A DNA stretch of 64,000 nt from Bacillota bacterium (GCA_014360195.1 JACIXY010000009.1:1-64000); one strand, 5' to 3'. Numbered from the stretch's first letter, positions 44,452 to 53,606 are shown. The notes: a model not told the origin generated them from the sequence alone. Program-made: numbers and translations.

Positions 44452-44691
44452 ATGATAGTCAAAGTTCAGAGATGGGGGAACAGCCTGGCACTGCGCATCC
44501 CCAGCTCTTTCGCACGGGAAGTGGATCTCAAGGAGGGTACTCCCGTCGAGCTCTCGCTGCGAAATGGTCAGATCATCATCGCCCCCGGAGGACCCACGTA
44601 CTCCCTGGAGGAGCTGCTTTCCAAGGTACATGATGCAAACATTCATAAAGAACAGCCCACCGGGAATCCCTGGGGAAAGGAACTGTGGTGA
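44452..44691 (+). CDS. mazE: MazE-type antitoxin (AbrB fold)
   Basis: A 79-residue protein with the SpoVT/AbrB-type DNA-binding fold: VKVQRWGNSLALRIPSSFAR, then LKEGTPVELSLRNGQIIIAP. The C-terminal part (SLEELLSKVHDANIHKEQ) would bind and block the toxin. GAGGAGCTGAG precedes the ATG. The stop overlaps the start of mazF. Antitoxins of this type usually repress their own promoter. Confidence 0.93.
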   Translation: MIVKVQRWGNSLALRIPSSFAREVDLKEGTPVELSLRNGQIIIAPGGPTYSLEELLSKVHDANIHKEQPTGNPWGKELW

Positions 44692-45029
44692 TGGAACACA
44701 GATACGTCCCTGATAGAGGCGAGGTCGTCTGGCTTTCCTTCGACCCTCAGGCCGGTCACGAGCAGTCAGGACGAAGGCCGGCTTTCGTAGTTTCACCACG
44801 CCAATATAACGGGAGAGTTGGTTTGGGCATTTTCTGCCCTATTACATCGCAGGTGAAGGGCTATCCTTTTGAGGTACTGCTCCCGGAAGGATGCTCAGTG
44901 CGAGGCGCGATTCTGGCTGACCAGGTCAAAAGCCTGGACTGGCAGGCCAGACAAGCGGCGTATCTTTGCAGGCTGCCGGACAACACTGTCAGCGATGTCA
45001 TTGCGAAATTGAGGACTCTGCTGTCGTGA
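44691..45029 (+). CDS. mazF: MazF-type endoribonuclease toxin
   Basis: A 112-residue PemK/MazF family mRNA interferase. Core motifs: DRGEVVWLSFDPQAGHEQSG, RRPAFVVSPRQYN, CPITSQVKGYPFEVLLPEG, GAILADQVKSLDWQAR. These match MazF closely. The ATG at 44691 shares a TGATG overlap with the mazE stop, so the pair is coupled. It would cut RNA when the antitoxin is lost. Confidence 0.94.
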   Translation: MEHRYVPDRGEVVWLSFDPQAGHEQSGRRPAFVVSPRQYNGRVGLGIFCPITSQVKGYPFEVLLPEGCSVRGAILADQVKSLDWQARQAAYLCRLPDNTVSDVIAKLRTLLS

Positions 45030-45289
45030 TGCCGTCCGCCGCTGTCGCCAGGCATACCGCTGCTTCTTCAGTCGCTTGAATCCCGGGGCTCTTGGATAGC
45101 GCCGCGGCTCCGACTTCACATTCTCGGCTCATCTCCTCTGCAGCTTCCAGCGAAGGCGCGGCGACGGAGGCGGCCATGCCGCTCTCACGGCTCCCTCACC
45201 TTCCGTGGGAGAAAACACCGGTCCGCAGGGGCCATGTACCGGTCTTCCCACAGAAGGACGGGTCGGAACCCGGCCTTCAGGACCGTCGT

Positions 45290-45814
45290 TCACGACGACG
45301 CTTCCGCCGGCGGCAGCGCTATCAATACGATGATCTCCTCCCGTGTCACGACGACCTCGAGCCGTATAAGCCCGCCAAGCGTGGGGCCAGGCGGCGCATC
45401 CCAGACCGCGGTTGTCACGGAGACCTCCGCCTCCGCCTGCATGCCCTCGCGGAACCGGACCTCCGGAAGATCAGCGAAGGTCGAAAGCGGGAGTTCAAGC
45501 AGGGTGAACCCCACCAGCCCGTCGCTCCTTCTGTAAGTGATGGCAAACTCGAGCGTGCCTGCGACGATGACCCTGGTGCCATTCCCGCCGTTGCCACGAA
45601 CCGCCAGTGCGCGCACCCGGACGCCGCCCCGCGCCGGCCGGACCCCCATCACCTGCGAGCTCGAAACCAACCCCGGGACGAGCGACGTTGCGAAGACGTC
45701 CTTCCAAGCCCGCCCCACGACCACGTTCGCGTCGGCGGGCACTTTGATGGGCGCGGGGGGCCCCGGCCCCACCTTTACGATGTTGTCCTGGTTGAGTGCC
45801 ATCGACGTGAACAT
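45290..45814 (-). CDS. uncharacterised protein, possibly SPOCS/DUF3794-like
   Basis: A 174-residue, strand-rich protein without signal peptide. Segments such as NGTRVIVAGTLEFAITYRRS, VGFTLLELPLSTFADLPEV and LIRLEVVVTREEIIVLIALP give a beta-sandwich pattern that resembles the SPOCS domain of spore and cell-surface proteins. The match is weak. A glycosyltransferase gene lies upstream of it on the same strand. It could belong to a spore or surface layer. 45030-45289 holds nothing that I can support. Confidence 0.55.
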   Translation of the reverse strand: MFTSMALNQDNIVKVGPGPPAPIKVPADANVVVGRAWKDVFATSLVPGLVSSSQVMGVRPARGGVRVRALAVRGNGGNGTRVIVAGTLEFAITYRRSDGLVGFTLLELPLSTFADLPEVRFREGMQAEAEVSVTTAVWDAPPGPTLGGLIRLEVVVTREEIIVLIALPPAEASS

Positions 45815-45964
45815 AAGGCATCCGGGCGAGTAGCCCGTCCCGTAATGTCACAGGCCCCATCTTGCAAGCAACGACAACCAGGCAGTTGCTGGAGGAATCG
45901 TGTGAACTTGCGAATCCACCTTTGGATGGGCACCTGCCTTGAAGCTTCGCTGTTTATGGGCCCG

Positions 45965-48202
45965 TTATACGAACGTGTCCGCTATCACCCTCGCCCACCT
46001 GCGCCGCCATCTCTCGAGGCTGAACGCCTGCGCCACGTCTCGCGCCGCGTTCCCCAGGCGCACGCGCTGCTCCCGATCCTCGATGAGTTCGCTCAGGACG
46101 TTTATGAGGTCCTGCACCGTGGGCTTGATGAGGCGGCCGTTGTAGCCGTCGATGATGAGGTCCGAAAGCCCCCCGGTGGCGCCAGCGATGACCGCGCAGC
46201 CCGCTCCCATTGCCTCGAGGCAGGCGAGCGACGTCCCCTCTGTTGACTTGGACGGGATGAGAGCGATGTCCATGTTGCAGTATACCCACGGCATCAATCC
46301 CGGTGGGCGCCAATAGTAGAAGATCCTCTCGCTTGCGTTCGCCCATCTTATCATGTGACTCTCGAGAACATCGTCGTGCGCCCGGCCGACGAAGTGGAAC
46401 TCCACGTTATCATATTCTTTCGTGAGCACCTCGGCGGCCCTGGCCGCCTCGTTAATCCCGCGTACCGACGTGAGGCGCCTCGGGAAGACGATTCGAACCG
46501 GTTCGTGCGCTTCGGGATCTGGAAGGCACTGATACGCAGCGAGGTCCACGAAGTTGGGGACGTACTCGAACTTCTGGTTGAGGCCCGGCCATGTGGCCGT
46601 CACCCACTGGATCGTGGCCGTATCGACCGAGACCACTTTCCGGACCGCCGCAAGCGCCATGAACAACCTGCGGCGCCACTCACGCCTCGCTTCGCCTCCG
46701 CCGAGGGTGGCCTCGAAGGTGGGGTAGTCCCAGTAGATGCCGTGGGATATGCTGATGCTCTTCTCCAGCGCCTGCGGGTAGGCGAGAAACGTGACGAAGT
46801 ATATCGCATAGTCGATGCCCGTGGCGCGCTCGTGAAAGGTATGATTGAGGCGCGGCGCCGTCTGGAACTGGGCGTCGCCCTCAGGTATCGACCGCACCGG
46901 CACTCCCGGGATGATCTCCCGCTCCCATCCCGTCCCGGCCTGCCACCACTCAACCTCGAACCCCATGTCCAGGAGAAGCCTGGTTAGCTCCACGCCGTAT
47001 CGCTCCGCGCCGCCGTACACCACACGGTTTCCGTCGGGGCTGAAGTGATTCGTCGTGAGCACTCCTACCCGCCGCCTGACGCGTCTTGACGGCTGGCCCC
47101 CGGCGCCTCCGGGTGTCGCCTGGGACGTTTCTCGTCCTCTGGCTGCCGCGCCGGTAGCAGCAGCGGCAGCCGCAATAGCAGGACCACCACCACCACCAGC
47201 ACCAGCACCAGCACCAGCACCGCCGGCAGGTCGACTCCGGCGTCCGTCGGCTGTTCCGGCTGTTTTGGGTGTCGCGGGTATTTCAGCTGTCTCCGGCGTC
47301 CTGGGCGTCGGCGCTGTCCCGGGGCGCGGGCGGCCTTCATTGCTGTCGTCTTCGCCATCTCCGACCGGCGTCGCGCAGGCTGCAGCGAACCGCGAAGGGT
47401 ATGGAAGCGGCTTGGAGTCGAACCACTTCTCCAGCTTGATGTCCTGAAGCGATGCCACGATGCTCTCGGTGTGCTTTGATGGAGCGCCGCGCGTCTCGAC
47501 CTCCCTGGCCCGATACAGCTCATATTTGGACCGGTGTTCATCAGGCCTGACCCAGCCCAGATGCTTTACGCGTATGTCCGAATGGAATGTCAGTAGGGGC
47601 CCCCGATATTCAAGCGGCCAGCGCCCGACGTGGATGGGCACGTCCGGCCACGTGCAGCGCCTGCCTGGCACGTGCCGCACAAGAAGCCGGACAAACCGGT
47701 TCCAGGGGTTCCACTCGCCATCCACCCTGTAATGCGAAAGACAGCCCCAAAAGTCAAAGAGCCTGAATTCCACGGCGTCGTACTCCACCTGGTTGATCAG
47801 ATCGCGCACCTCCTGGCGCATCCTGGGCTCGAACAGTTCGTCAGCGTCTATCGCCAGGATCCAGTCGGGACTGGTCTCCTCCACCATCGTCCAGAGCCTC
47901 GCCCGAAGCTTCCCCTCGTGGTTGATGAACATAGGCTGCGAGTTTCTTTCAAACCTGACAACCTTGTGGCAGCCTGTGCAGATGGAAGGGGTGTCGTCAT
48001 CGGACGCATCATCCAGAATGACGATCTCGTCCACCCACTCGGAAAGATCCCCCAGGACCTCGCGAAGATACCTGCCTGCCTCGTTTCGGACGACCATCAT
48101 AGCGGTCAATTTGTTGCCCGACGACTTGCGAACGGGCGTTGCGCCCTCCGTGCTTTCCATGAAGTTGCCTCTCATTGTCGCACCGCCGCTTTCCCTTCTC
48201 AT
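45965..48202 (-). CDS. two-domain glycosyltransferase, GT2-GT4 fusion
   Basis: A 745-residue protein. The N-terminal GT-A domain (about 30-280) has LTAMMVVRNEAGRYLREVLG, IVILDDASDDDT and WILAIDADELFEP, so it is GT2-like with a DxD-type motif. A linker of about 90 residues (about 285-375) is Pro/Thr/Ala/Gly-rich with a GAGAGAGGGG run. The C-terminal GT-B domain (about 378-745) has NHFSPDGNRVVYGGAERYGV, VRIVFPRRLTSVRGINEAAR and STEGTSLACLEAMGAGCAVI, as in GT4. It may add two sugars in sequence to a surface polymer or protein. Several ATG starts (48202, 48175, 48160) are possible. Confidence 0.88.
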   Translation of the reverse strand: MRRESGGATMRGNFMESTEGATPVRKSSGNKLTAMMVVRNEAGRYLREVLGDLSEWVDEIVILDDASDDDTPSICTGCHKVVRFERNSQPMFINHEGKLRARLWTMVEETSPDWILAIDADELFEPRMRQEVRDLINQVEYDAVEFRLFDFWGCLSHYRVDGEWNPWNRFVRLLVRHVPGRRCTWPDVPIHVGRWPLEYRGPLLTFHSDIRVKHLGWVRPDEHRSKYELYRAREVETRGAPSKHTESIVASLQDIKLEKWFDSKPLPYPSRFAAACATPVGDGEDDSNEGRPRPGTAPTPRTPETAEIPATPKTAGTADGRRSRPAGGAGAGAGAGGGGGPAIAAAAAATGAAARGRETSQATPGGAGGQPSRRVRRRVGVLTTNHFSPDGNRVVYGGAERYGVELTRLLLDMGFEVEWWQAGTGWEREIIPGVPVRSIPEGDAQFQTAPRLNHTFHERATGIDYAIYFVTFLAYPQALEKSISISHGIYWDYPTFEATLGGGEARREWRRRLFMALAAVRKVVSVDTATIQWVTATWPGLNQKFEYVPNFVDLAAYQCLPDPEAHEPVRIVFPRRLTSVRGINEAARAAEVLTKEYDNVEFHFVGRAHDDVLESHMIRWANASERIFYYWRPPGLMPWVYCNMDIALIPSKSTEGTSLACLEAMGAGCAVIAGATGGLSDLIIDGYNGRLIKPTVQDLINVLSELIEDREQRVRLGNAARDVAQAFSLERWRRRWARVIADTFV

Positions 48203-48320
48203 CGCCCTCTTCTAATTGTCCTCTTCTCATCACCCTGCGCGGGCAAGGCCGCGCCAGCCTCGCACGACCCCGCCCGCCCTTCCATAGACTCCCCTTTCAC
48301 TTCAGCCCACACGGGTGCCG

Positions 48321-48782
48321 TTACGCCTGGGTCGCCACGAACACGAAGTCGATAGAAAGATCCCGGTTCTGAACCAGGTTGCCCGCGCCCGGATCGAGCA
48401 CAACGGTGATGGTCACCTCCTGGACCGAGCCGAGAGGCAGCGAGTGGCCGCCAGTGGGCTGGTCCACGAGGCTGGTGAGCGCCCCCGTGTAAAGCGTGGT
48501 CGTCGGTGGGCTTGCCACCACGCTCGCATTGAGTGAGCCTGCCAGTATCTGTGCCATGCTCGCCGTGGTCGGCGACACGGCGGCCCAGTCGGCGGAGACG
48601 AAGTAAAGGCAGTCAACGTCGCCGGCATTGGAGACAGCGAGCGTGCCCACAACCGAGGCCCCGGGCAGAAGCGCTGGGGACGCAAGCACAGCGCTTTCAG
48701 GCGATATGGCAATGCTTACGGTGGCCGTAAGCACCTGGTTACCAGTATTGGCGGCATCCCCGGTGAACGTAAACGACGGCAT
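48321..48782 (-). CDS. uncharacterised beta-rich protein, TasA/camelysin-like pattern
   Basis: A 153-residue Ser/Thr/Ala/Val-rich protein. GAGGGAGGG precedes the ATG at 48782, so the open frame to 48884 is not used. The run FTFTGDAANTGNQVLTATVS, then LPGASVVGTLAVSNAGDVDC, recalls the TasA/CalY family of biofilm and spore-surface fibres, but no signal peptide is present. With the glycosyltransferase next to it, it may be a glycosylated surface or spore component. This is inference from position and composition. Confidence 0.55.
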   Translation of the reverse strand: MPSFTFTGDAANTGNQVLTATVSIAISPESAVLASPALLPGASVVGTLAVSNAGDVDCLYFVSADWAAVSPTTASMAQILAGSLNASVVASPPTTTLYTGALTSLVDQPTGGHSLPLGSVQEVTITVVLDPGAGNLVQNRDLSIDFVFVATQA

Positions 48783-49139
48783 ACAGATCCCTCCCTCGGG
48801 ACGGGGCAATGGTCGCAGCAACGCGTCCGCGCGTCTGGGGCGGGCCCGATGCAGACCCGCGAGCCCGCCGCACGGGTCGCGCACGCGTACCGCACAGGCT
48901 GCACATCAGCCACGCGCGCATCGGCCGCCTGTGCGCGCCTCCCTTGCTCTCCTGCCTACTTGCTTGCTTGTTTGTCTCCGCGCACTGCCGCGCGCTTGCA
49001 GGTGTGCAGCTAGGCGAGGCTGCGACGCTGTCCCTTCTGCCACATACTATGCACACCGCCTCAGGGGCGTGAAGGACGTACCCGAACCGTGCTGTAGGGT
49101 TATCCCTGGGTATGGGTCTGGGTCTCGGTCTGGGTTTGG

Positions 49140-49373
49140 GTGCGTGCCGTCTATGCAGGTATGGGCCGCTGGAAGAGCTGCCAGACCACTGGTCTTGAGG
49201 ACGATAGCGAAAACCCGAAATGCATGGACGCTGCCTGCCCTGCCCGGCCGTGCGTCATCACCACGGGGCCCGCGAACTGCGCCTACTGCGGGGATTACGT
49301 ATGCGATAACCTGGGAACGAGAATCGCGGAGCATGAGGGGATAGCGAGCACGTTGTTCAACCAGCCTTCATAA
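49140..49373 (+). pseudogene. DUF3795-like fragment, 5'-truncated
   Basis: A frame of at most 77 residues with CMDAACPARPCVITTGPANC followed by AYCGDYVC. This cysteine pattern is that of the C-terminal half of DUF3795 proteins, which normally have about 60-100 more residues with further cysteines in front. No matching N-terminal part is seen in any frame upstream. It ends 18 bases before the multicopper oxidase. The rest of 48783-49139 shows no gene. Confidence 0.5.
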
Positions 49374-49391
49374 AATGTATCGGACAGGGGT

Positions 49392-50978
49392 ATGCTCAGG
49401 CGTTCCCCTCTCAAGTCAGCAATTGAAAGGATGAGACCAGTGTCTCGAAGACTGTTCTACAACTTGTTCGCTACCGACGGCTTCATCCACCTTCCAATAG
49501 ACCCGACGGGAACCGAGCCTCGTCGGAAGGTCTACATCTTCGGCTTCGTCGGGGGACTATTCAAGGTTCAGCCGTTGGCGTTCGGGGTACCAACAGGCCC
49601 ACCTACAATAGTGAACCCCCAATTCGATATCACCGTTCCGGCAAACCTCGACGCGCTCAGAGGCAAAGCGGTAATCCCGTCGCCGAGAATAGACATGGAA
49701 ATCGGCGACGAGCTATACATTACGCTTGTGAACCTCGGTCTATACCTCACGACCCCGCCCATCCTCGACGTCCATACAGTCCACATACACGGGGGTCACG
49801 TGGCTACCCAGGTTGACGGCGTCCCTGAAACGTCCTTCGGTGTACCGGTGACCCCGCCGGGTGAACCGGGAATCGCAGTGACCTATTACTTCAAGCCAGA
49901 GAAGCCGGGTACGTACTTCTATCACTGCCACGAAGAAGCATCGGAGCACGTCCAAATGGGAATGTACGGCGCCCTGATCGTCTACCCGTCCGCGCTTAGC
50001 TTGGCAGAAGCAGGCATTGTAAGAAGCCCCATTAGTGGGCGCTGGTTCTTCAAGGGCAGACCACTGCCACAGATTCCTCCCACTGCCACTAACAGGAACT
50101 TTGCGTACAACGACATTAACTCCTTCTTTAACAGCGATTGGGTTTTGCTTTTTTCGGACATCGACACGCGCTGGCACGATGCAGTATTTGCTCAGACCGA
50201 CTTCAACCCCGTGGACTACAAGCCGGATTACTGGCTGGTCAATGGTCGGGCTTTCCCGGACACCCTACTGCCTACCGCGCTACCGCCCGAGCTTGTACCC
50301 GATTTCGGGTACACCATCCCGGAAGGATACGACTGCTATGTCAAGGTATCAACAGGTGACCCGGCAAGATGTATACCACCCGACAAGTTCCTGCTCCGGA
50401 TGATAAACATTGGCTACCAGCCGGTGCCATTCCACGTTCACGGCTGGCATGGTGCTATCGTGGGGAAAGACGCAAACCCGAGAACAGCAGGCGAAATGAA
50501 CTTCACGACGCTTGTGGGATCCGGCGAAAGCTACGACGTCCTCTACACCGCTGACGACAAGAGATCGATCTACGCAGATTACATCTTCTGCGGAAAAGCA
50601 GGCTTCCCATCCTTGAAGAGTCAAATCGCTACGGCTACTGCTCAATCCAAGGCAGCCGGCACCTTCATTCCTCCGTTCCCTGGCGCGAAAGACCTCTGGG
50701 AGAATATCATTCTAAAGAATAGCTTGGGTCGAGGAACGTTCATCCCACCGTACAACTGGGTACCGTGGAACTGCGGCTCGGAGACGGCAGACAACTTTAT
50801 GTTCCCCCAATTCTATCTAGCCCATAACCATGACGACTACAAAGTCACCAACAACGGCGTCTATCCCGGCGGACAGCTGATCCTCATCGAGACCGACTTC
50901 CCGAGTTCCGACTACAAAGCAACTCCGCCTGAGATAACTGAGCCCCCACACGTCTGTTTTCCGAAACTCATCCCGTAA
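49392..50978 (+). CDS. multicopper oxidase-like protein
   Basis: A 528-residue cupredoxin protein. The first copper region has HTVHIHGGH at 128-136. The next has FYHCHEEASEHVQMGMYGAL at 177-194, which supplies Cys179, His186 and Met as a type 1 site in the same domain, plus trinuclear-type histidines. The second half has PFHVHGWHG and YLAHNHDDYKVTNNGVYPGG. A C-terminal HCHxxxH type 1 motif, as in laccases, is absent. No signal peptide is visible, which is odd for this family. Base composition is lower in GC than nearby genes, and gene relics flank it on both sides, so recent acquisition is plausible. Confidence 0.85.
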   Translation: MLRRSPLKSAIERMRPVSRRLFYNLFATDGFIHLPIDPTGTEPRRKVYIFGFVGGLFKVQPLAFGVPTGPPTIVNPQFDITVPANLDALRGKAVIPSPRIDMEIGDELYITLVNLGLYLTTPPILDVHTVHIHGGHVATQVDGVPETSFGVPVTPPGEPGIAVTYYFKPEKPGTYFYHCHEEASEHVQMGMYGALIVYPSALSLAEAGIVRSPISGRWFFKGRPLPQIPPTATNRNFAYNDINSFFNSDWVLLFSDIDTRWHDAVFAQTDFNPVDYKPDYWLVNGRAFPDTLLPTALPPELVPDFGYTIPEGYDCYVKVSTGDPARCIPPDKFLLRMINIGYQPVPFHVHGWHGAIVGKDANPRTAGEMNFTTLVGSGESYDVLYTADDKRSIYADYIFCGKAGFPSLKSQIATATAQSKAAGTFIPPFPGAKDLWENIILKNSLGRGTFIPPYNWVPWNCGSETADNFMFPQFYLAHNHDDYKVTNNGVYPGGQLILIETDFPSSDYKATPPEITEPPHVCFPKLIP

Positions 50979-51106
50979 TTGTCAGGGGGCAGAACAAAAA
51001 CGACCGGGGACCCGGGGATCTGGTCAAACTGCGCGTTTTTCTTGGCGTCCGTCTGCACATCAGTCCGTCTGCCCGCCGCCAACGGGTTTGTTCAGGCCGA
51101 GTCGTG

Positions 51107-51443
51107 CTACCATGCCCGCTCAGGCTGAGTGGGAAGTCTCCCGGGCGGGGCTGGTGTGATCTCCGACAGGTCTACGCCTATCTGGCTCAGAATCGTTGGG
51201 ACTATGTCCTCTGATCGCTTCTCGCCTTGATCCCCGGGTCGTTGGTCGCCAGGGACACGTATGGAGCCATCGCGTGGGAGGTCTTCCCTTCGTCCATGCC
51301 GTGGTCGGACGTGACGTAGATACGTGTGCATTCGTATATGCCGAGATCCTTCAACTTTGCAACTATGCGCCCGAGCCACTCATCCACGGTGATGATGGCC
51401 TTCGAATACCCAGTTATTCTTGACAGGCATGGGGAAACGACAT
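51107..51443 (-). pseudogene. alkaline phosphatase/phosphodiesterase-like remnant with frameshift
   Basis: One minus-strand frame reads AIITVDEWLGRIVAKLKDLG, then IYVTSDHGMDEGKTSHAMAP and YVSLATNDPGIK. The C-terminal continuation SEDIVPTILSQIGVDLSEIT is in another frame from about 51220. SDHGM is the metal-binding motif of type I phosphodiesterase and alkaline phosphatase-like enzymes. The N-terminal 200 or more residues are missing, and a stop lies just upstream of 51443. It is therefore a dead fragment. Its 5' end overlaps the pyrP promoter. Confidence 0.7.
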
Positions 51444-51449
51444 TATACT
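51420..51449 (+). promoter_or_regulatory. sigma-A-like promoter of the uracil permease gene
   Basis: TTGACA at 51420-51425, an 18-base spacer and TATACT at 51444-51449, about 20 bases before the PyrR-binding hairpin. Confidence 0.7.
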
Positions 51450-51467
51450 TCTACACGAGACAAAGGT

Positions 51468-51566
51468 TACCCTTTAAGACGGTCCAGCGAGGCCGGCAAG
51501 GGAGTATAAGCGGACACGCTTGATGGCAAGGCACTTCCTGTCCGGCGGACGGGAGTGCCTTTTTGC
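51468..51566 (+). promoter_or_regulatory. PyrR-dependent attenuator (binding loop and terminator)
   Basis: The leader contains CCCTTTAAGACGGTCCAGCG followed by AGGCCGGCAAGGG (51471-51502). It has the conserved UCCAG-GAGGC loop and CCCTT/AAGGG stem of PyrR-binding RNAs. Downstream, GGCACTTCC...GGGAGTGCC (about 51530-51559) followed by TTTTT forms a terminator. In this class UMP-bound PyrR favours termination, so uracil uptake falls when pyrimidines are plentiful (family knowledge). pyrR itself is not in the window. Confidence 0.85.
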
Positions 51567-51621
51567 GTGTCGCGCTCCGGGGGTAACCGAGCAGAATCAC
51601 ATCTCGAGGAGGTCGAGCACC

Positions 51622-52956
51622 ATGTCTACCCAAACAAACACCCAACTTGTCGGTTACCTTCCCGATGACACACCCCCGGCGTGGAAACTAGTGTTCTTCG
51701 CCCTGCAACAGGTGGTCGTCATGTTTCCAGCTACCGTGCTGGTAGCGCTACTGACCGGGTTCCATGTTTCCACCACGCTGTTTGCGAGCGGTCTTGCAAC
51801 TCTTGGCTTCATCCTGATTACCCGCGGTCGAATCCCACTCTACTACGGCTCGAGCTTCTCGTACATCGCTGCGGTGGCTGCCATCACCGGCGTCAAAGCG
51901 CTCGGGACGGTCGCCCCTGATTCCCTCATCTCTCAGGCGCAATGCGGCATCGTAGCTTCAGGTCTCGTCTCGATCCTCGCGGGCATCATCATAAACCGGT
52001 TCGGCAGGGACAAGGTGGAGAAGGTTCTGCCGCCGGTCGTGACAGGCAGCGTGGCCATTGTCATTGGAATAGCCCTCGCCGGCACAGCCATGAACAGCGC
52101 TTCGAGCAACTGGACGGCTGGGCTCATTACGCTCCTTGCCACCATCCTCTTCTCAGTCTACCTGCGCGGAACACTCGGGCAGCTCCCGGTTCTCCTTGGG
52201 GTGGCGGTAGGATACCTCGCAAGCATACCGCTGGGCCTTGTCGACTTCGCCAAGATCGCCGAAGCCCCCGCGGTGACCGCGCCCCACTTCACTTTCCCGT
52301 CGTGGAGCCCCGCGGCCATCCTGGCGATCATGCCCATCGCTATCGCCACCATCCCCGAGTCCACGGCGCACCTGTACCAGATCGACCTTTATGTCAACAA
52401 CCTCGCCAAGCAGCTCGGGCGCAAGAAGCACTATCCAATCGCCAGCCTCCTGGGCACCAACCTCATCGGCGACGGGATCGGCGATATGATCGCCGGGGCG
52501 ATCGGCGGGCCGGCAGGAACCAACTACGGTGAGAACAACAGCGTGATGGCGATCACCCGCAACTTCTCCGTCTCAGTCCTGGTGCTGGCAGCGATCATAG
52601 CGATGGGCCTGTCCTTCTTCGGGAAACTCGCCGCCGCAGTCAGCAGCGTCCCCGGCGCCGTCATCGGCGGCGTGTCCATCTACCTCTTCGGGGTCATAGG
52701 CGTGCAGGGCGTGGCCCTCATGATTTCGGAGAGGGTGGACCTGTTCTCCGCGAGGACCCTTGCCATCGCCTCAACCATCCTGGTGATCGGCATCGGCGGC
52801 AGCTTCGCCTTCCCCAACGGGATGATCCCGGCATTCGGGATGAAGCTGCCCGCAATCGCGACCGCCGCCATCTTCGGCATCATCCTGAACCTCATCTTCG
52901 AGTTCTTCCCGGCGAGGACCCCGGTGGCAGCGGTGGAGTCGTCGGAGGCCGCATAG
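51622..52956 (+). CDS. pyrP: uracil permease (NCS2 family)
   Basis: A 444-residue transporter with about 12-14 TM segments that imports uracil with protons. The NCS2 features are AWKLVFFALQQVVVMFPATV near the N terminus, RIPLYYGSSFSYIAAVAAIT, the substrate-helix region IPESTAHLYQ, and GTNYGENNSVMAITRNFSVS, a variant of the uracil-permease TTYGEN motif. The ATG at 51622 follows GAGGAGG. The open frame back to 51520 runs through the terminator and is not used. The PyrR attenuator supports uracil as substrate. Confidence 0.94.
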   Translation: MSTQTNTQLVGYLPDDTPPAWKLVFFALQQVVVMFPATVLVALLTGFHVSTTLFASGLATLGFILITRGRIPLYYGSSFSYIAAVAAITGVKALGTVAPDSLISQAQCGIVASGLVSILAGIIINRFGRDKVEKVLPPVVTGSVAIVIGIALAGTAMNSASSNWTAGLITLLATILFSVYLRGTLGQLPVLLGVAVGYLASIPLGLVDFAKIAEAPAVTAPHFTFPSWSPAAILAIMPIAIATIPESTAHLYQIDLYVNNLAKQLGRKKHYPIASLLGTNLIGDGIGDMIAGAIGGPAGTNYGENNSVMAITRNFSVSVLVLAAIIAMGLSFFGKLAAAVSSVPGAVIGGVSIYLFGVIGVQGVALMISERVDLFSARTLAIASTILVIGIGGSFAFPNGMIPAFGMKLPAIATAAIFGIILNLIFEFFPARTPVAAVESSEAA

Positions 52957-52992
52957 TAACCTCCCAGGCAAGACGCCAACTCGCGCACCAAG

Positions 52993-53022
52993 GAGAGGGC
53001 TCGCCCTGGAGCGGGCCCTCTC
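52993..53022 (+). terminator. hairpin after the uracil permease gene
   Basis: GAGAGGGC (52993-53000) pairs with GCCCTCTC (53015-53022), with extra GC pairing inside. No T-run follows. It is the likely transcript end of pyrP. Confidence 0.55.
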
Positions 53023-53203
53023 GACATGTGCACTGTGTGAACCCGGCCGCAGCCGGGCCTCCGGTCACACAGGAACGGTCGAGTGGTGGGTGCTTCCGCA
53101 TGCTCACCGTCGGGGACGCAGTGAACGCGTGGGTCCCCGGCGGACATGTCCCCGTGACATTACTACGCCCGGCGCGTGGCTATGATCTGTCAGAACTATC
53201 AGG

Positions 53204-53383
53204 TTACCATCTGTAATGGTGCCTGCCTTCACTTGTTCTCTCGGGCCGAGGACGAGCCTCGCTTACGGTAAGGCTCCGGCCCTGGCAATTCATGCCGTTG
53301 AGCGCAGCAATCGCGTCAGCAGCCACCTTCTCGGCCACCTCTGCGAAGCCAAGACCTTTCTCGGGAATTACCCGGACGTCCGC
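53204..53383 (-). pseudogene. RRM RNA-binding protein fragment, 5'-truncated
   Basis: A 59-codon minus-strand frame reads VRVIPEKGLGFAEVAEKVAA, DAIAALNGMNCQGRSLTVSE, ARPRPERTSEGRHHYRW. This is the second half of an RRM domain: the RNP1-like KGLGFAEV, the AIAALNG helix, then the GRSLTVSEARPR strand of the small bacterial RRM proteins. The first half with RNP2 is missing and a stop codon lies directly upstream. No start codon with a binding site is seen. The stretches 53023-53203 and 53384-53606 hold nothing else that I can support. Confidence 0.65.
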
Positions 53384-53606
53384 TCAAAACGCGCTCCGCC
53401 CATTGATGGCCGGTCGCGCAACCTCCCACCGCAATCCCACCACGTAATCCCACCACAAGTTGGATCTAGAGCCACACATGGCTAAATGAAACCGATTCAC
53501 TGATCCGGCTCTCCTACAAGTAACACCTTTGAGACGTCCCGCATAGACTGCTATGGGCATTAGACAGGTTCACGTCGAACCTCAAATGCCAAGGAGGTAA
53601 GAAAAG

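Noticed and set aside
45092-46246. 384-codon plus-strand frame
   Set aside because: It runs antisense across two minus-strand genes and has an Arg/Pro/His-rich composition.
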